A stretch of DNA of 64,000 bases from the NCBI RefSeq assembly GCF_038181555.1, contig NZ_JBBWUA010000003.1, positions 124,001-188,000 of the forward strand, written 5' to 3'. The stretch comes from Desulfitobacterium sp038181555. Its GTDB lineage: Bacteria; Bacillota; Desulfitobacteriia; Desulfitobacteriales; Desulfitobacteriaceae. How positions within the stretch are numbered: position 1 is the stretch's first letter; each line of letters begins with the position of its first letter. The position numbers and the translations under genes were made by a program. A model generated the notes under the pieces. The model ran no database searches and was not told the origin of the DNA. It worked only from the letters and a program-made list of their open reading frames with translations. Below are positions 15,472 to 24,582 of the stretch, one piece after another.

Positions 15472-17307
15472 ATGCGGACCGGCAAATCCCTTGGGCGAAG
15501 CTTACATACCCCCCTTACAGATGAAGAAAAGCGCGACCGTCCTAAGGTGACTAAAGCCTTCCTTCGGCGGATCTTTAGCTACCTACTTCCCTACTGGCCG
15601 AGACTCGCCTTAGTTTTCGTCGCCATTATAGCCTCTTCCATCCTTGGTCTCTTGCCACCATTATTATCCGGTCGAATTATTGATGATGGATTGATTGGAA
15701 AAGATTTTAATCTACTTATACAATTGATTCTTCTTTCCTTTATCGTTTTGGTCATTGCCAATATGATTAATGTTTTGGAAAGCTATCTCACGACTTGGGT
15801 AGCCCAAAACATCATCTATGATATGAAAAATCAGATGTATGATCATCTGCAAAAAATGTCCCACCGTTTCTTTACCAACAACAATCAAGGGGAAATCATC
15901 ACGCGCATGACCACAGACATCAACGGCATTCAGAACGTTATTGTGGGAACTTTGACACAGATTGTCAGCAACTCGATTATTCTCATCACGACCTTAGTCG
16001 CCCTTTTCCAAAAAAACTGGATTCTCGCCCTAGTTAGTGTCATCATTGTCCCCCTTTTCATCCTACCCACCCATCAGGTGGGTAATCGCCGCTGGTCCAT
16101 CACCATGGCCAAGCAAGAGCACAGCGATGCCTCCAACCAACTTTTTAATGAGACCTTAAGTGTCAGTGGACAACTATTAGTTAAGTTGTTTACCCGTGAA
16201 AAAAAAGAATATGAGAAATTTGAAATGATCAACCGAGCAATTACTCACCTCAGTATTCGCGAGATTCTCGTTGGTAAGTCCTTTCGGGTCATCTTTGACA
16301 CCTTTATCAATATGGGACCGATGATTATCTATCTGACTGGCGGCTTTCTGATGATTAAGATGGGCTCAGGCCTAACCGTTGGGGATATCACGGTCGTTGT
16401 AGCCCTCTTGGGTCGACTTTATCGCCCGGTGGGTGTCCTCCTGACGATTCAAGTCGATGTCATTCGCTCCCTGGCCCTATTTTCGCGTATCTTTGAGTAT
16501 TTTGATATCCCAGCCGAGATCAAAAACAGCCCAACCGCAATCATCCCCAAGAGCTGTACTGGGAAAATTATCTTTGACCATGTCTCCTTTGATTATGACG
16601 GCAAACCTGTCTTAAAAGATGTGAACATAACCATAGAAAAGGGCAAGTCGGTGGCCATTGTGGGGCCTTCCGGAACCGGAAAATCCACCTTAGTCAATTT
16701 AATTCCTCGTTTGTACGATGCAACAGCAGGCAAGGTGCTCCTCGATGGACAGGATATCCGAGATCTGGATCTGACCTTCCTTCGCCAAAATATTGGTATG
16801 GTTTCCCAGGACACCTATCTTTTTAATGGAACCATTCGCGAGAATCTTCTCTATGCCAACGAATTGGCGGAAGAAGAGGATTTGATCAGAGTATGCCAGG
16901 AAGCCAATATCTATGATTTTATCCAGACCCTTCCTGAGGGCTTTGATACGTTGGTCGGCAATCGTGGCTTAAAACTATCCGGCGGTGAAAAACAACGGCT
17001 CTCGATTGCCAGAGTACTCTTAAAAAATCCTAAGGTCTTGATTATGGATGAAGCGACCTCTTCCTTGGATTCCATCAGTGAGTCCCATATACAGGAAGCC
17101 ATTGAGCCCATTCTCAAGGGGAGAACCAGTGTCATTATCGCCCATCGCCTCTCTACCATTATGGCCGTGGATGAAATCATTGTGCTCCTGGATGGAGAAA
17201 TCGTCCAGCAAGGACGTCATGAAGATTTAGTGGACCGGAAAGGGGTCTATAAGGAGCTCTATGAGACACAATTCAAAGTGGCTTTAGAGGAATGCAAAAT
17301 GACCTAG
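15472..17307 (+). CDS. ABC transporter, fused permease/ATPase (MsbA/LmrA-like)
   Basis: A 611-residue half-exporter: six N-terminal transmembrane helices (about 35-330) and a C-terminal nucleotide-binding domain. Walker A reads GPSGTGKS, the signature LSGGEKQR, Walker B VLIMDEATS, and the switch His is in AHRLS. Such proteins work as homodimers or with a partner half. No partner half is adjacent, so a homodimer is likely. Substrate unknown; drugs, lipids or peptides are typical. GGAGG precedes the ATG and a consensus-like promoter lies about 55 bases upstream. A terminator overlaps the stop codon. Confidence 0.9.
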   Translation: MRTGKSLGRSLHTPLTDEEKRDRPKVTKAFLRRIFSYLLPYWPRLALVFVAIIASSILGLLPPLLSGRIIDDGLIGKDFNLLIQLILLSFIVLVIANMINVLESYLTTWVAQNIIYDMKNQMYDHLQKMSHRFFTNNNQGEIITRMTTDINGIQNVIVGTLTQIVSNSIILITTLVALFQKNWILALVSVIIVPLFILPTHQVGNRRWSITMAKQEHSDASNQLFNETLSVSGQLLVKLFTREKKEYEKFEMINRAITHLSIREILVGKSFRVIFDTFINMGPMIIYLTGGFLMIKMGSGLTVGDITVVVALLGRLYRPVGVLLTIQVDVIRSLALFSRIFEYFDIPAEIKNSPTAIIPKSCTGKIIFDHVSFDYDGKPVLKDVNITIEKGKSVAIVGPSGTGKSTLVNLIPRLYDATAGKVLLDGQDIRDLDLTFLRQNIGMVSQDTYLFNGTIRENLLYANELAEEEDLIRVCQEANIYDFIQTLPEGFDTLVGNRGLKLSGGEKQRLSIARVLLKNPKVLIMDEATSSLDSISESHIQEAIEPILKGRTSVIIAHRLSTIMAVDEIIVLLDGEIVQQGRHEDLVDRKGVYKELYETQFKVALEECKMT

Positions 17308-17333
17308 GAAGGTGAATTATACCATCCTAGGTC
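17301..17333 (+). terminator. Terminator overlapping the ABC exporter stop codon
   Basis: 9-bp arms GACCTAGGA/TCCTAGGTC, extended by GGT/ACC after a mismatch, are followed by GTTTTATT. The left arm contains the TAG stop of the exporter gene. Confidence 0.8.
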
Positions 17334-17429
17334 GTTTTATTTACGCAATCAAAGGCTTGAATCGTGACCCCTTTGAATTAAGTGAAGGACCAAATGAAGA
17401 ATCTAACGCTAATATGACGTGCCTAAACC

Positions 17430-18167
17430 TTAAGAATTTAAGGTGCGTTTTAGAAACTCTCGCGTACGCTCTTGTGTAGGGCGATTAAAAATTTGCTCAG
17501 GAGATCCTTCTTCGGCGATGACCCCTTTATCCATAAAAACGACTCTGTCTGAGACTTCCTTAGCAAAGCCCATTTCATGGGTAACCACCAACATGGTCAG
17601 TCCCGAATCAGCCAGTTCCTTCATAACCTTCAATACTTCCCCGACCATCTCGGGGTCCAAAGCGGAAGTAGGTTCGTCGAACAGCATGACGTCCGGCTCC
17701 ATGGAGAGAGCACGAGCAATGGCGACCCTTTGCTTTTGGCCTCCGGACAATTGTTTGGGTTTAGCATTGATATATTGATCCATGCCCACAACTCTGAGGT
17801 ATTTCATTGCTACTTCTTCGGCCTCAGCCTTGGTGCGCTTCAATAATTTGATTTGCCCAACCATGCAATTGCTCAATACATTGTGGTTATTAAAGAGATT
17901 GAATTGCTGGAAGACCATCCCTAACTTTTGACGGTATTTATAGATATCGTGTTGGTCATCCAGAATGTTTTCCCCTTTGTAGATGATTTGACCACCGCTG
18001 GGTTTCTCTAGGAGGTTAATGCAGCGTAGCAGGGTCGATTTACCCGAGCCGGAGGAGCCAATGATGCAAACCACTTCTCCCTTGTCTACTGAAAAATCGA
18101 TGTCCTTTAACACCTCATTGGCACCGAAGGATTTGCTTAAATGTTGTATTTCAATAACTTTTTCCAT
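17430..18167 (-). CDS. Amino-acid ABC importer, ATP-binding subunit (GlnQ/HisP-like)
   Basis: A 245-residue ATPase with Walker A GSSGSGKST near residue 37, a Q-loop in GMVFQQFNLF, signature LSGGQKQRVAIARAL, Walker B VMLFDEPTSALDP and H-loop VTHEM. This is the polar-amino-acid-transport branch. It energises uptake by the permease encoded 16 bases upstream. The operon order is substrate-binding protein, permease, ATPase. A lysine riboswitch heads the operon, so lysine is the likely substrate. Confidence 0.95.
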   Translation of the reverse strand: MEKVIEIQHLSKSFGANEVLKDIDFSVDKGEVVCIIGSSGSGKSTLLRCINLLEKPSGGQIIYKGENILDDQHDIYKYRQKLGMVFQQFNLFNNHNVLSNCMVGQIKLLKRTKAEAEEVAMKYLRVVGMDQYINAKPKQLSGGQKQRVAIARALSMEPDVMLFDEPTSALDPEMVGEVLKVMKELADSGLTMLVVTHEMGFAKEVSDRVVFMDKGVIAEEGSPEQIFNRPTQERTREFLKRTLNS

Positions 18168-18183
18168 GGTTACCCCTCCTTCC

Positions 18184-18948
18184 TCACTTATTATTTTGAG
18201 TACGCCGTAGCATATCTTCAGGTGTTTCCACCTGCATTTGATTCATAATGTAGCTTTCCGGTCCATCCATTCTTCTTTCAATGTAACGGAGAATACGGGT
18301 AACTGTAAAGGTCATGATAAAGTAAATAACACAGGCTACTAAGAAAGATTCAAAGTATCTAAAATTGTTGCCGGCAATGGACTTCGTTTGGAAATAAAGC
18401 TCTGTGACGGCGATTACGTTAAGAACTGAGGTGTCTTTAATGTTGATTACAAATTCATTCCCGGTAGCCGGAAGAATATTGCGAATCACCTGAGGTAAGA
18501 CCACGTTGAACATCGTCTGAAAGTGATTCATACCGATGGCATGAGCTGCTTCAAATTGTCCTTTATCAATAGATATAATTCCGCCCCGTACAATCTCCGA
18601 CATATAGGCCCCTGTATTAATCGAAACGATGAAGATTGCCGCAAATAACTTATTCATATGAATATCAAAAGCCAAGGCAGATCCATAATAGATAACCATC
18701 GCTTGCACGATCATTGGCGTGCCTCGGAAAAATTCAATATAAAAACCTAAAATTCCGTTGACTACTTTAAGAAGTATTCGCTTAAGTCCTCGTTCCGGAC
18801 TAGGTATCGTTCGAATAACACCGATAATCAGGCCAATGGCCGACCCGATTAATGTTCCTGTAATGGAGATCAAGAGAGTAATACCCGCTCCACGAAGGAA
18901 CATAGGCCAATTCTCGGATAATATTCGGATAATCCACTCTAAACTCAT
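18184..18948 (-). CDS. Amino-acid ABC importer, permease subunit (HisM/GlnP-like)
   Basis: A 254-residue membrane protein with about five helices, and the EAA-type loop that contacts the ATPase reads GQFEAAHAIGMN, then P near residue 150. This is the His/Glu/Gln/Arg/opine permease family. One permease gene suggests a homodimer in the membrane. It is separated from the substrate-binding gene by a stem-loop at 19017-19053, which probably lowers its expression relative to the binding protein. Lysine uptake is inferred from the riboswitch upstream of the operon. Confidence 0.93.
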   Translation of the reverse strand: MSLEWIIRILSENWPMFLRGAGITLLISITGTLIGSAIGLIIGVIRTIPSPERGLKRILLKVVNGILGFYIEFFRGTPMIVQAMVIYYGSALAFDIHMNKLFAAIFIVSINTGAYMSEIVRGGIISIDKGQFEAAHAIGMNHFQTMFNVVLPQVIRNILPATGNEFVINIKDTSVLNVIAVTELYFQTKSIAGNNFRYFESFLVACVIYFIMTFTVTRILRYIERRMDGPESYIMNQMQVETPEDMLRRTQNNK

Positions 18949-19016
18949 TATTTTCCTCCTTAAATACTATGAGCCTCAAAAAACGGGGTGTCAGATCCAA
19001 ATCATAATTAGCAAAG

Positions 19017-19053
19017 TATAAAACCGACTGCATGAAATGTAGCCGGTTTTATA
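19017..19053 (-). terminator. Intra-operon stem-loop between binding protein and permease
   Basis: Perfect 10-bp arms TATAAAACCG/CGGTTTTATA lie between the end of the substrate-binding gene (19096) and the start of the permease gene (18948). It probably acts as a partial terminator or an mRNA-stabilising hairpin. Confidence 0.65.
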
Positions 19054-19095
19054 ACGTATTATTCGCAGTAGCACAAAAATATTTAGAAATTATGC

Positions 19096-19950
19096 TTAGT
19101 TTGCTGCGGGCTGATTCTTAATAGCTTCATCCATGATCTTGATCCGATCATCTTCAGAGATACCCTTTAAGATTTCATTTATTTTTACTGTGAGCTCGCT
19201 TCCTTTAGCGACTCCTACAGCAATAGCTGTATCTTCAGCCGAGGTTTGGAACCCTTCTGTGAACTCTACCATTTTAAAGTTGCTATTGGCTGCTTGAGCA
19301 CTAACTCCTTCGGGACGCTCTGAAACATATCCATCAATCATGCCGGATTCTAAAGCTACTCGCATAGCTGGGAAGTTATCCATGGCTGTTTCTTTAACGA
19401 CACCATTGATTTGGTCAATAACACTATAGTGGAAGGTGTTGAGCTGGGCAGTGATTTTAGCACCTTTAAAATCTTGAATTGATTTAGCATTCTCAAAAGG
19501 ACTGCCACTCTTAACGACCATAATAAGATCTGATTGATAATAGATATCGGAGAAGTCGATAGTTTCTTTGCGATCCGCGGTGGGAGACATCCCCGCAATA
19601 ATAGCATCTATTTTATTCGAGGTTAATGATGGCACAAGCCCATCCCATTCGGTTTTAACGATGACCAGCTCTTTGCCTAAGCCTTCAGCAATTCTTTTGG
19701 CGATTTCCACATCGTAGCCACCAGCATATTCAGCGCTACCATCAATTTTCACCCCACCATTAGCAGCATCCATTTGTGTCCAGTTAAAAGGAGCATAGCC
19801 TGCTTCAAGACCTACTCTGAATACTCCCTTTTCTGAACCCGCAGGGGCCTTAGTGTCCCCAGCTTTTTGATCGCTACTGGCGCCACAACCTGTAGCTAGC
19901 AGCATAGTCGATAAGACTACTGCAACCAATAATGATAATTTTCTCTTCAT
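19096..19950 (-). CDS. Amino-acid ABC importer, substrate-binding lipoprotein
   Basis: A 284-residue lipoprotein. A basic, hydrophobic signal ends in lipobox LATGC with the acylated Cys at about residue 22. A type II periplasmic binding fold of the bacterial extracellular solute-binding protein family 3 follows: GLEAGYAPFNW, GGYDVEIAKRIAEGLG, IIAGMSPTADRKETIDFSD. It captures a polar amino acid outside the membrane for the permease and ATPase downstream. The gene lies directly behind a lysine riboswitch and its terminator, so lysine should repress it. The substrate prediction rests on that control element. Confidence 0.93.
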   Translation of the reverse strand: MKRKLSLLVAVVLSTMLLATGCGASSDQKAGDTKAPAGSEKGVFRVGLEAGYAPFNWTQMDAANGGVKIDGSAEYAGGYDVEIAKRIAEGLGKELVIVKTEWDGLVPSLTSNKIDAIIAGMSPTADRKETIDFSDIYYQSDLIMVVKSGSPFENAKSIQDFKGAKITAQLNTFHYSVIDQINGVVKETAMDNFPAMRVALESGMIDGYVSERPEGVSAQAANSNFKMVEFTEGFQTSAEDTAIAVGVAKGSELTVKINEILKGISEDDRIKIMDEAIKNQPAAN

Positions 19951-20009
19951 TGATGAACCCTCTCCTTCTTACATCCTTCTTTTAATAATTTGTTGACAAA
20001 AATAAATGA

Positions 20010-20274
20010 GACCTGAGGCGGAGCTCAGGTCGCAAAAAACATGTTGCTTAAATACCCCTCATTTCCCCCGTCGAGATAGCACAACTCAATAAACTGGGAC
20101 GTTTATTAAGACAGTCCTGCAGTTATTCACTGCAGACCCAGCAGACAATACTGAGCGTATTATTAGCTTCGGCGATATTTCCTTCTCCTTAGTATCATCA
20201 CTGCTCCCGTTCCAAAAAGGACTAATAAACATCGCGCCTCTACCCCACCCAAAAAGTGAGGTGTATATGAAATT
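20010..20274 (-). promoter_or_regulatory. Lysine riboswitch (L box) with terminator
   Basis: Read on the minus strand, the conserved L-box blocks appear in order: GTAGAGGCGCGA (about 20232-20243), then TATCGCCGAAGC, CTGCTGGG, GGACTGTC and GTGCTATCTCG (ending about 20070). The P1 helix can be drawn between ATACACCTCA and TGAGGGGTAT. A terminator stem GACCTGAG/CTCAGGTC (20010-20031) with a T-rich tail follows. It should shut off the amino-acid ABC operon when lysine is abundant. The match to the known consensus is strong by eye. Confidence 0.93.
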
Positions 20275-20280
20275 ATGTTA

Positions 20281-20309
20281 AGTCTACAATACTAGAACTT
20301 ATCTGTCAA
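20281..20309 (-). promoter_or_regulatory. Promoter of the lysine-riboswitch operon
   Basis: Minus-strand -35 TTGACA (20304-20309), a 17-base spacer and -10 TAGACT (20281-20286). It overlaps the 3' end of the Nudix gene. Confidence 0.7.
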
Positions 20310-20703
20310 CCGCCCTACAAAGTTTAATCTGAGTCAACTTATGGGCAATGGGCACATCAGCCGGAAGCAAATTATAATCTAGAAGCTCACCTGTGTTCAC
20401 CCATTCATAGCAATCATGAACCCTAAGCTGAGGCTCACCATTAAGGATATTGACCATGTAAGCTAACAAGCGGATTGACCCTTGAGTGTAGGTGTAGATA
20501 CTTTCCATTACAAATTCTTTAACCTCCACCTCGACCCCAAACTCCTCTAGGAGCTCACGTCTTAAGCATTCTTCAGGAGATTCCCCTACTTCTACTTTGC
20601 CACCCGGAAATTCCCAGCCTCCCGCATGTTTCTCACCAGGAGCTCGGCGGGCAATGAATACTTGATTATCTCGGAACATAATCGCTGCCGTCACATCTTT
20701 CAT
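20299..20703 (-). CDS. MutT/Nudix hydrolase (8-oxo-dGTPase-like)
   Basis: A 134-residue Nudix protein. The Nudix box is complete: G35, E41, R49-E50, E53-E54 and G56 fit Gx5Ex7REUxEExGU. The size and the GGWEFPGGKVE segment are typical of MutT-like nucleotide-pool sanitising enzymes, which hydrolyse 8-oxo-dGTP or other damaged nucleotides to the monophosphate. CTP pyrophosphohydrolase activity also occurs in this branch. It lies 29 bases downstream of the GGDEF-EAL gene on the same strand. The promoter of the lysine operon is embedded in its 3' end. Confidence 0.9.
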   Translation of the reverse strand: MKDVTAAIMFRDNQVFIARRAPGEKHAGGWEFPGGKVEVGESPEECLRRELLEEFGVEVEVKEFVMESIYTYTQGSIRLLAYMVNILNGEPQLRVHDCYEWVNTGELLDYNLLPADVPIAHKLTQIKLCRAVDR

Positions 20704-20732
20704 GCTCTATCCTCATCTCGACTTGCTTTTGC

Positions 20733-23639
20733 TTAGTCAAATTGAAAAAAGTTTATGTCATAGATTTGATCTGCTTGATCGGATTCTAGAGGTTTGCTGA
20801 AGAGATAACCTTGAATCATATCGCAACCGCTAGCTTTCAACCGCTCGTACTGCCATTCTTCTTCAATACCCTCAGCAGTAATCACTAAGTTAAGACCATG
20901 AGCCAAAGCGATAATGCTATCGATAACTTTCGTATTACCCGAGTTTAGGAACTTGTCGCACAGGGTCTTATCTAATTTCACCTTGTCCACCGGAATATAG
21001 GTAAGATAATTGATTGAAGAGAAGCCTGTGCCAAAGTCGTCCAAGGCGATACTTATCCCCATGCTTTTTACCTGCTCTAAAAACTCTAGGGTGAGATTTG
21101 TTTCCTCCAATAAGATACTTTCTGTGATCTCTAGTTCTACATACTGGCCATTAAGATTGTATTCTTTAAGAGTCTCAACGAGGAAGGCAAGATATTCCTT
21201 ATCTCGCATCTGTTTGCTGGAAAAGTTTATCGAGATCCTTTTTCTCGGATGTCCCTTGTCTCGCCAGCTTGCTAACTGCTGGATGGCTTTTATGGTCACA
21301 GCTCTACCAATCTGACAAATCAAGTCCGACTCCTCAGCAATCCGAATGAAAACATTGGGCGGAATCGCGTGATTCTTCAATCGAGCTAATGCTTCAAAGC
21401 TCTCCACTTCACCCGTCTTTACATTAACCTGTGGTTGATAGAGGAGATAGATGCCATCTTCTTGGAGGGATTTACGGAGAATCCCTTCAACCTCAGATTT
21501 ATTGCGAAGCTCTTTTTGCATCTCTTGATTATAGAACATATGATTGTTTTTCCCGTTTCTCTTCACGTGATATAAAGCCGTATCAGCGTTCATAATCAAT
21601 TGATGAATATCCGTACTGTCTTCTGGGAAACGGGTTATTCCTATACTAAACTTAATATTAAATTCAGTGTTATCGATAAGGATGGGTTGGGCAAAGATTT
21701 CTCGGATATGCTTTATACATCCCTCGACACTCCCACCTCCGTTGCTACTTAGGACCAGAAACTCATCGCCGCCAAACCGCGAGATAAACATACCTTGGCA
21801 AGCGTTCTCGGACAATCTTTGCGCTACGGCGCGCAGTACCTTATCTCCCCAAACATGGCCAAGGGTATCGTTAATTTCCTTGAAATTATCAATATCCATA
21901 AAGATGATGATTAAAGGATTCCCATTTTGGGTTTCTTCCATCAATTTATTCATAAAGGACATGCGATTTGGCAAGCCGGTTAGATAATCATTGTGAGCAA
22001 GCTGATCGATATACTCTTCTTGCAGCTTCGTTACGGTCACATCAGTTAAAATGCCATACAGTAGTAACTGTTCTTGATCTCCACTTATGGCTTTCCCTTG
22101 AATCTTAATCCATTTGGTTAGGCTCCCAGCTCTAAGAGGAACCTGAAGGTTGATTTCGTTCTTCTTTTTGCTAAGATAGGCTTGGATTTCCTCATCTATT
22201 CCTCGTATCGTGTCACCAGTTAAAAACCTTCTCATAACCCGATCGATATTCCCCATGGAATGAAGAGGTAAAGAGAATAGGTTATTGATGTTTTCAGAAA
22301 AATATACCTTCCGAGTCTGTAGATTCACTTCCCAAACAACACTATTCGTACTATTGATAGCATGCTCGTATTTCTGATTTAAGAGCTCATTCCTTCGGGC
22401 ATTTTCTTCAATAACCTGATATTGAAAACGCAGCTCTTCTTCAGTAGCCGCTAATTCTTCATATGTAGCGGAAAGCTCTTCATTGCTTTCCTTCAGCTTC
22501 CTTTGCATGGATCGATGTCTTAGATTATCCAGCCCCAGCAAAGTACTAATGATCAGCATAACAATTAATACTCCAAAGATGCCCAAGATAAAGTAAAGAT
22601 GTTCCTCAAAGTAGCTAACTTCCTTATTTATAAGAACCGCATCATGAGGGACCAAGCCTTTATCCATGTTAAATTTCTGCAGCACTTGATAATCAAAAAT
22701 TGGATAATAAGGGCTTTTATCAATCATGGTAATTGTCTCAATGGGCGTTCCAGCTAAAACCTGCAAAACCATATCTCCAGCAATCTTTCCGGACTCTTGA
22801 TAGGAGATCTGGATTCCTCCTACTATACCTTGCCCTACCCCACCTATAGATGGCCGATACACCGGAACATAGGTATTCTCACTAATAAAGGCCGCAGCTT
22901 CTTCGATGGTCTTATATTCCCCAGTCCTATCATGATGCATATCTAAATACAAAATGATAGAGTCATCTTGTATCCCTTGAAAGATTTCCGCCAATTCTTC
23001 GTAGGTATATTCGGATGTATTAATATCCTCAAAGCGAAGACTCGGGTAATAGCCTACTGCACCATAGAACTGGTCCTTATGACCGGCTCCTGTAATGCTG
23101 TTGTCCAAAATCCCGATGACCCGTTTGACATTCGAATTAAACTTCAAAGCCAGTTCAATATTCTCTTTATAAGGGGTAATTTCGATGACACCTGTTATAT
23201 ACTCATTCTGAGCAGCCTTTTCAGCACGGTTTACATCATTAATCCCTAAAAAGATGATGGGTAGTTCATCAAAAAGATCTTTTTGATGGGTCGTGGCAAA
23301 TTCAAGTGCCTGATCATCGCCCACGATGATGGCATCATAGGGATCCAGAACCTTTAGTTTATATTGCAACGAGGCATAGAAGTTATCGATATGTTCTTGA
23401 GTGTCAAACCGTTTGGTATCCATATATTCGATGTCTAATAGAATCCGATGGGGATCCAGTGCCTCATGAATTCCTGCTATCTGATCGGGAACAGAATTAT
23501 AGTTCTGAGAATAAGAGCTAATGAATAAAACCCGCGGATCATCCTGAGCATAAATGCTGGTACTGGCCCCTATTGTAAAACAAATCAAGGCGAGGATGAT
23601 TGTTATTTTTTTAGTTAAGTTTTTTCTGTCGTTTCTCAT
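20733..23639 (-). CDS. Periplasmic-sensor GGDEF-EAL protein (ABC-SBP/PAS/GGDEF/EAL)
   Basis: A 968-residue paralogue of the protein at 7946-10894, with the same order: signal-anchor, extracytoplasmic ABC-substrate-binding-like domain (about 30-325), transmembrane helix near 350, coiled coil with EELAATEEEL, PAS, GGDEF, EAL. Here the GGDEF motif is intact at about residue 623. The EAL residues are also intact (EALAR, NFS, EITES, DDFG, DKTL, AEGIE, QGY). No RxxD inhibitory site is seen, so both cyclase and phosphodiesterase activity are possible. The start at ATG 23639 has GGGAGG at 7 bases; the ATG at 23645 is too close to it. Confidence 0.9.
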   Translation of the reverse strand: MRNDRKNLTKKITIILALICFTIGASTSIYAQDDPRVLFISSYSQNYNSVPDQIAGIHEALDPHRILLDIEYMDTKRFDTQEHIDNFYASLQYKLKVLDPYDAIIVGDDQALEFATTHQKDLFDELPIIFLGINDVNRAEKAAQNEYITGVIEITPYKENIELALKFNSNVKRVIGILDNSITGAGHKDQFYGAVGYYPSLRFEDINTSEYTYEELAEIFQGIQDDSIILYLDMHHDRTGEYKTIEEAAAFISENTYVPVYRPSIGGVGQGIVGGIQISYQESGKIAGDMVLQVLAGTPIETITMIDKSPYYPIFDYQVLQKFNMDKGLVPHDAVLINKEVSYFEEHLYFILGIFGVLIVMLIISTLLGLDNLRHRSMQRKLKESNEELSATYEELAATEEELRFQYQVIEENARRNELLNQKYEHAINSTNSVVWEVNLQTRKVYFSENINNLFSLPLHSMGNIDRVMRRFLTGDTIRGIDEEIQAYLSKKKNEINLQVPLRAGSLTKWIKIQGKAISGDQEQLLLYGILTDVTVTKLQEEYIDQLAHNDYLTGLPNRMSFMNKLMEETQNGNPLIIIFMDIDNFKEINDTLGHVWGDKVLRAVAQRLSENACQGMFISRFGGDEFLVLSSNGGGSVEGCIKHIREIFAQPILIDNTEFNIKFSIGITRFPEDSTDIHQLIMNADTALYHVKRNGKNNHMFYNQEMQKELRNKSEVEGILRKSLQEDGIYLLYQPQVNVKTGEVESFEALARLKNHAIPPNVFIRIAEESDLICQIGRAVTIKAIQQLASWRDKGHPRKRISINFSSKQMRDKEYLAFLVETLKEYNLNGQYVELEITESILLEETNLTLEFLEQVKSMGISIALDDFGTGFSSINYLTYIPVDKVKLDKTLCDKFLNSGNTKVIDSIIALAHGLNLVITAEGIEEEWQYERLKASGCDMIQGYLFSKPLESDQADQIYDINFFQFD

Positions 23640-23743
23640 CCACATGCCTCCCTCTATTATTTATACTATATTTCCTTAATAGACACAATTAATTTAAAAA
23701 TATATTCTAGAAATTTCTGAAAAATATGCGAATACTTATATGT

Positions 23744-23749
23744 TATAAT
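23744..23749 (+). promoter_or_regulatory. -10 box of the ung promoter
   Basis: A perfect TATAAT lies only 6 bases before the first possible ATG of ung (23755). This argues for the later ATG at 23767 and a very short leader. No convincing -35 box was found. Confidence 0.45.
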
Positions 23750-23766
23750 GAGTAATGGTGATGAAA

Positions 23767-24441
23767 ATGCAAATATTAAAGAATGATTGGCATGAATTGC
23801 TTAAAGATGAATTTAACCAAGACTATTATCTGCGCCTAAGACAATTTCTAATTGACGAATACCGCACAAAAACTATCTATCCGGATATGTATGATATTTT
23901 TAATGCCTTGCACTTTACACCTTATCATGGGGTGAAGGTCGTTATCTTAGGGCAAGATCCTTACCATGGCCCTAACCAAGCCCATGGCTTAAGTTTTTCT
24001 GTCAAACCTGGTGTTCCTGCGCCGCCCTCTTTGCAAAATATCTATAAAGAATTACAAAGCGATCTTGGCTGCGCCATCCCGAACAACGGTTATCTCAAAA
24101 AGTGGGCCGATCAAGGCGTCCTCCTTCTTAATACTTCCCTGACAGTGCGTGCCAGTGAGGCTAATTCTCACAGTCAGATCGGCTGGCATCTGTTTACTGA
24201 TAAAGTCATAGCGCTCTTGAACGAGCGAGAAGACCCAGTTGTGTTTATTCTTTGGGGTAAAAATGCCCAAGCAAAGCAAGCTCTTATCAACAAGTCTCAA
24301 CATTGCATTATCAAGTCAGTTCACCCCAGTCCTTTATCGGCCTATGCCGGCTTCTTCGGCAGCAAACCTTTTTCCAAGACCAATGACTTTTTATTCTCAC
24401 TAGGAAAGAAACCGATTGACTGGCAGATAGATAATATCTGA
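23767..24441 (+). CDS. ung: Uracil-DNA glycosylase, family 1
   Basis: About 224 residues. The water-activating motif GQDPYHGP, the substrate-pocket segment LSFSVKPGVPAPPSL, LLLNTSLTV, and the DNA-intercalating HPSPLSAYAGFFGS are all present. This matches bacterial Ung closely along its full length. It removes uracil from DNA to start base excision repair. The ATG at 23767 is chosen because the N-terminus then aligns with other Ung proteins (M-x-x-L-x-x-DxW) and because the -10 box sits too close to the ATGs at 23755 and 23761. A strong terminator follows. Confidence 0.95.
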   Translation: MQILKNDWHELLKDEFNQDYYLRLRQFLIDEYRTKTIYPDMYDIFNALHFTPYHGVKVVILGQDPYHGPNQAHGLSFSVKPGVPAPPSLQNIYKELQSDLGCAIPNNGYLKKWADQGVLLLNTSLTVRASEANSHSQIGWHLFTDKVIALLNEREDPVVFILWGKNAQAKQALINKSQHCIIKSVHPSPLSAYAGFFGSKPFSKTNDFLFSLGKKPIDWQIDNI

Positions 24442-24475
24442 TCAAATAGCAACAGAGGATTGTATAGTACAGCAA

Positions 24476-24512
24476 AGCCAGACTGCAAGGACATATTCCT
24501 TACAGTCTGGCT
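24476..24512 (+). terminator. Terminator after ung
   Basis: 10-bp arms AGCCAGACTG/CAGTCTGGCT followed by a T-run at 24512-24516. Confidence 0.88.
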
Positions 24513-24582
24513 TTTTACACAACTATTATAGTCTTTAAAAATGTTTCCTCTGCCTATCCAGGCTACTCTCTACTCTAACCTA

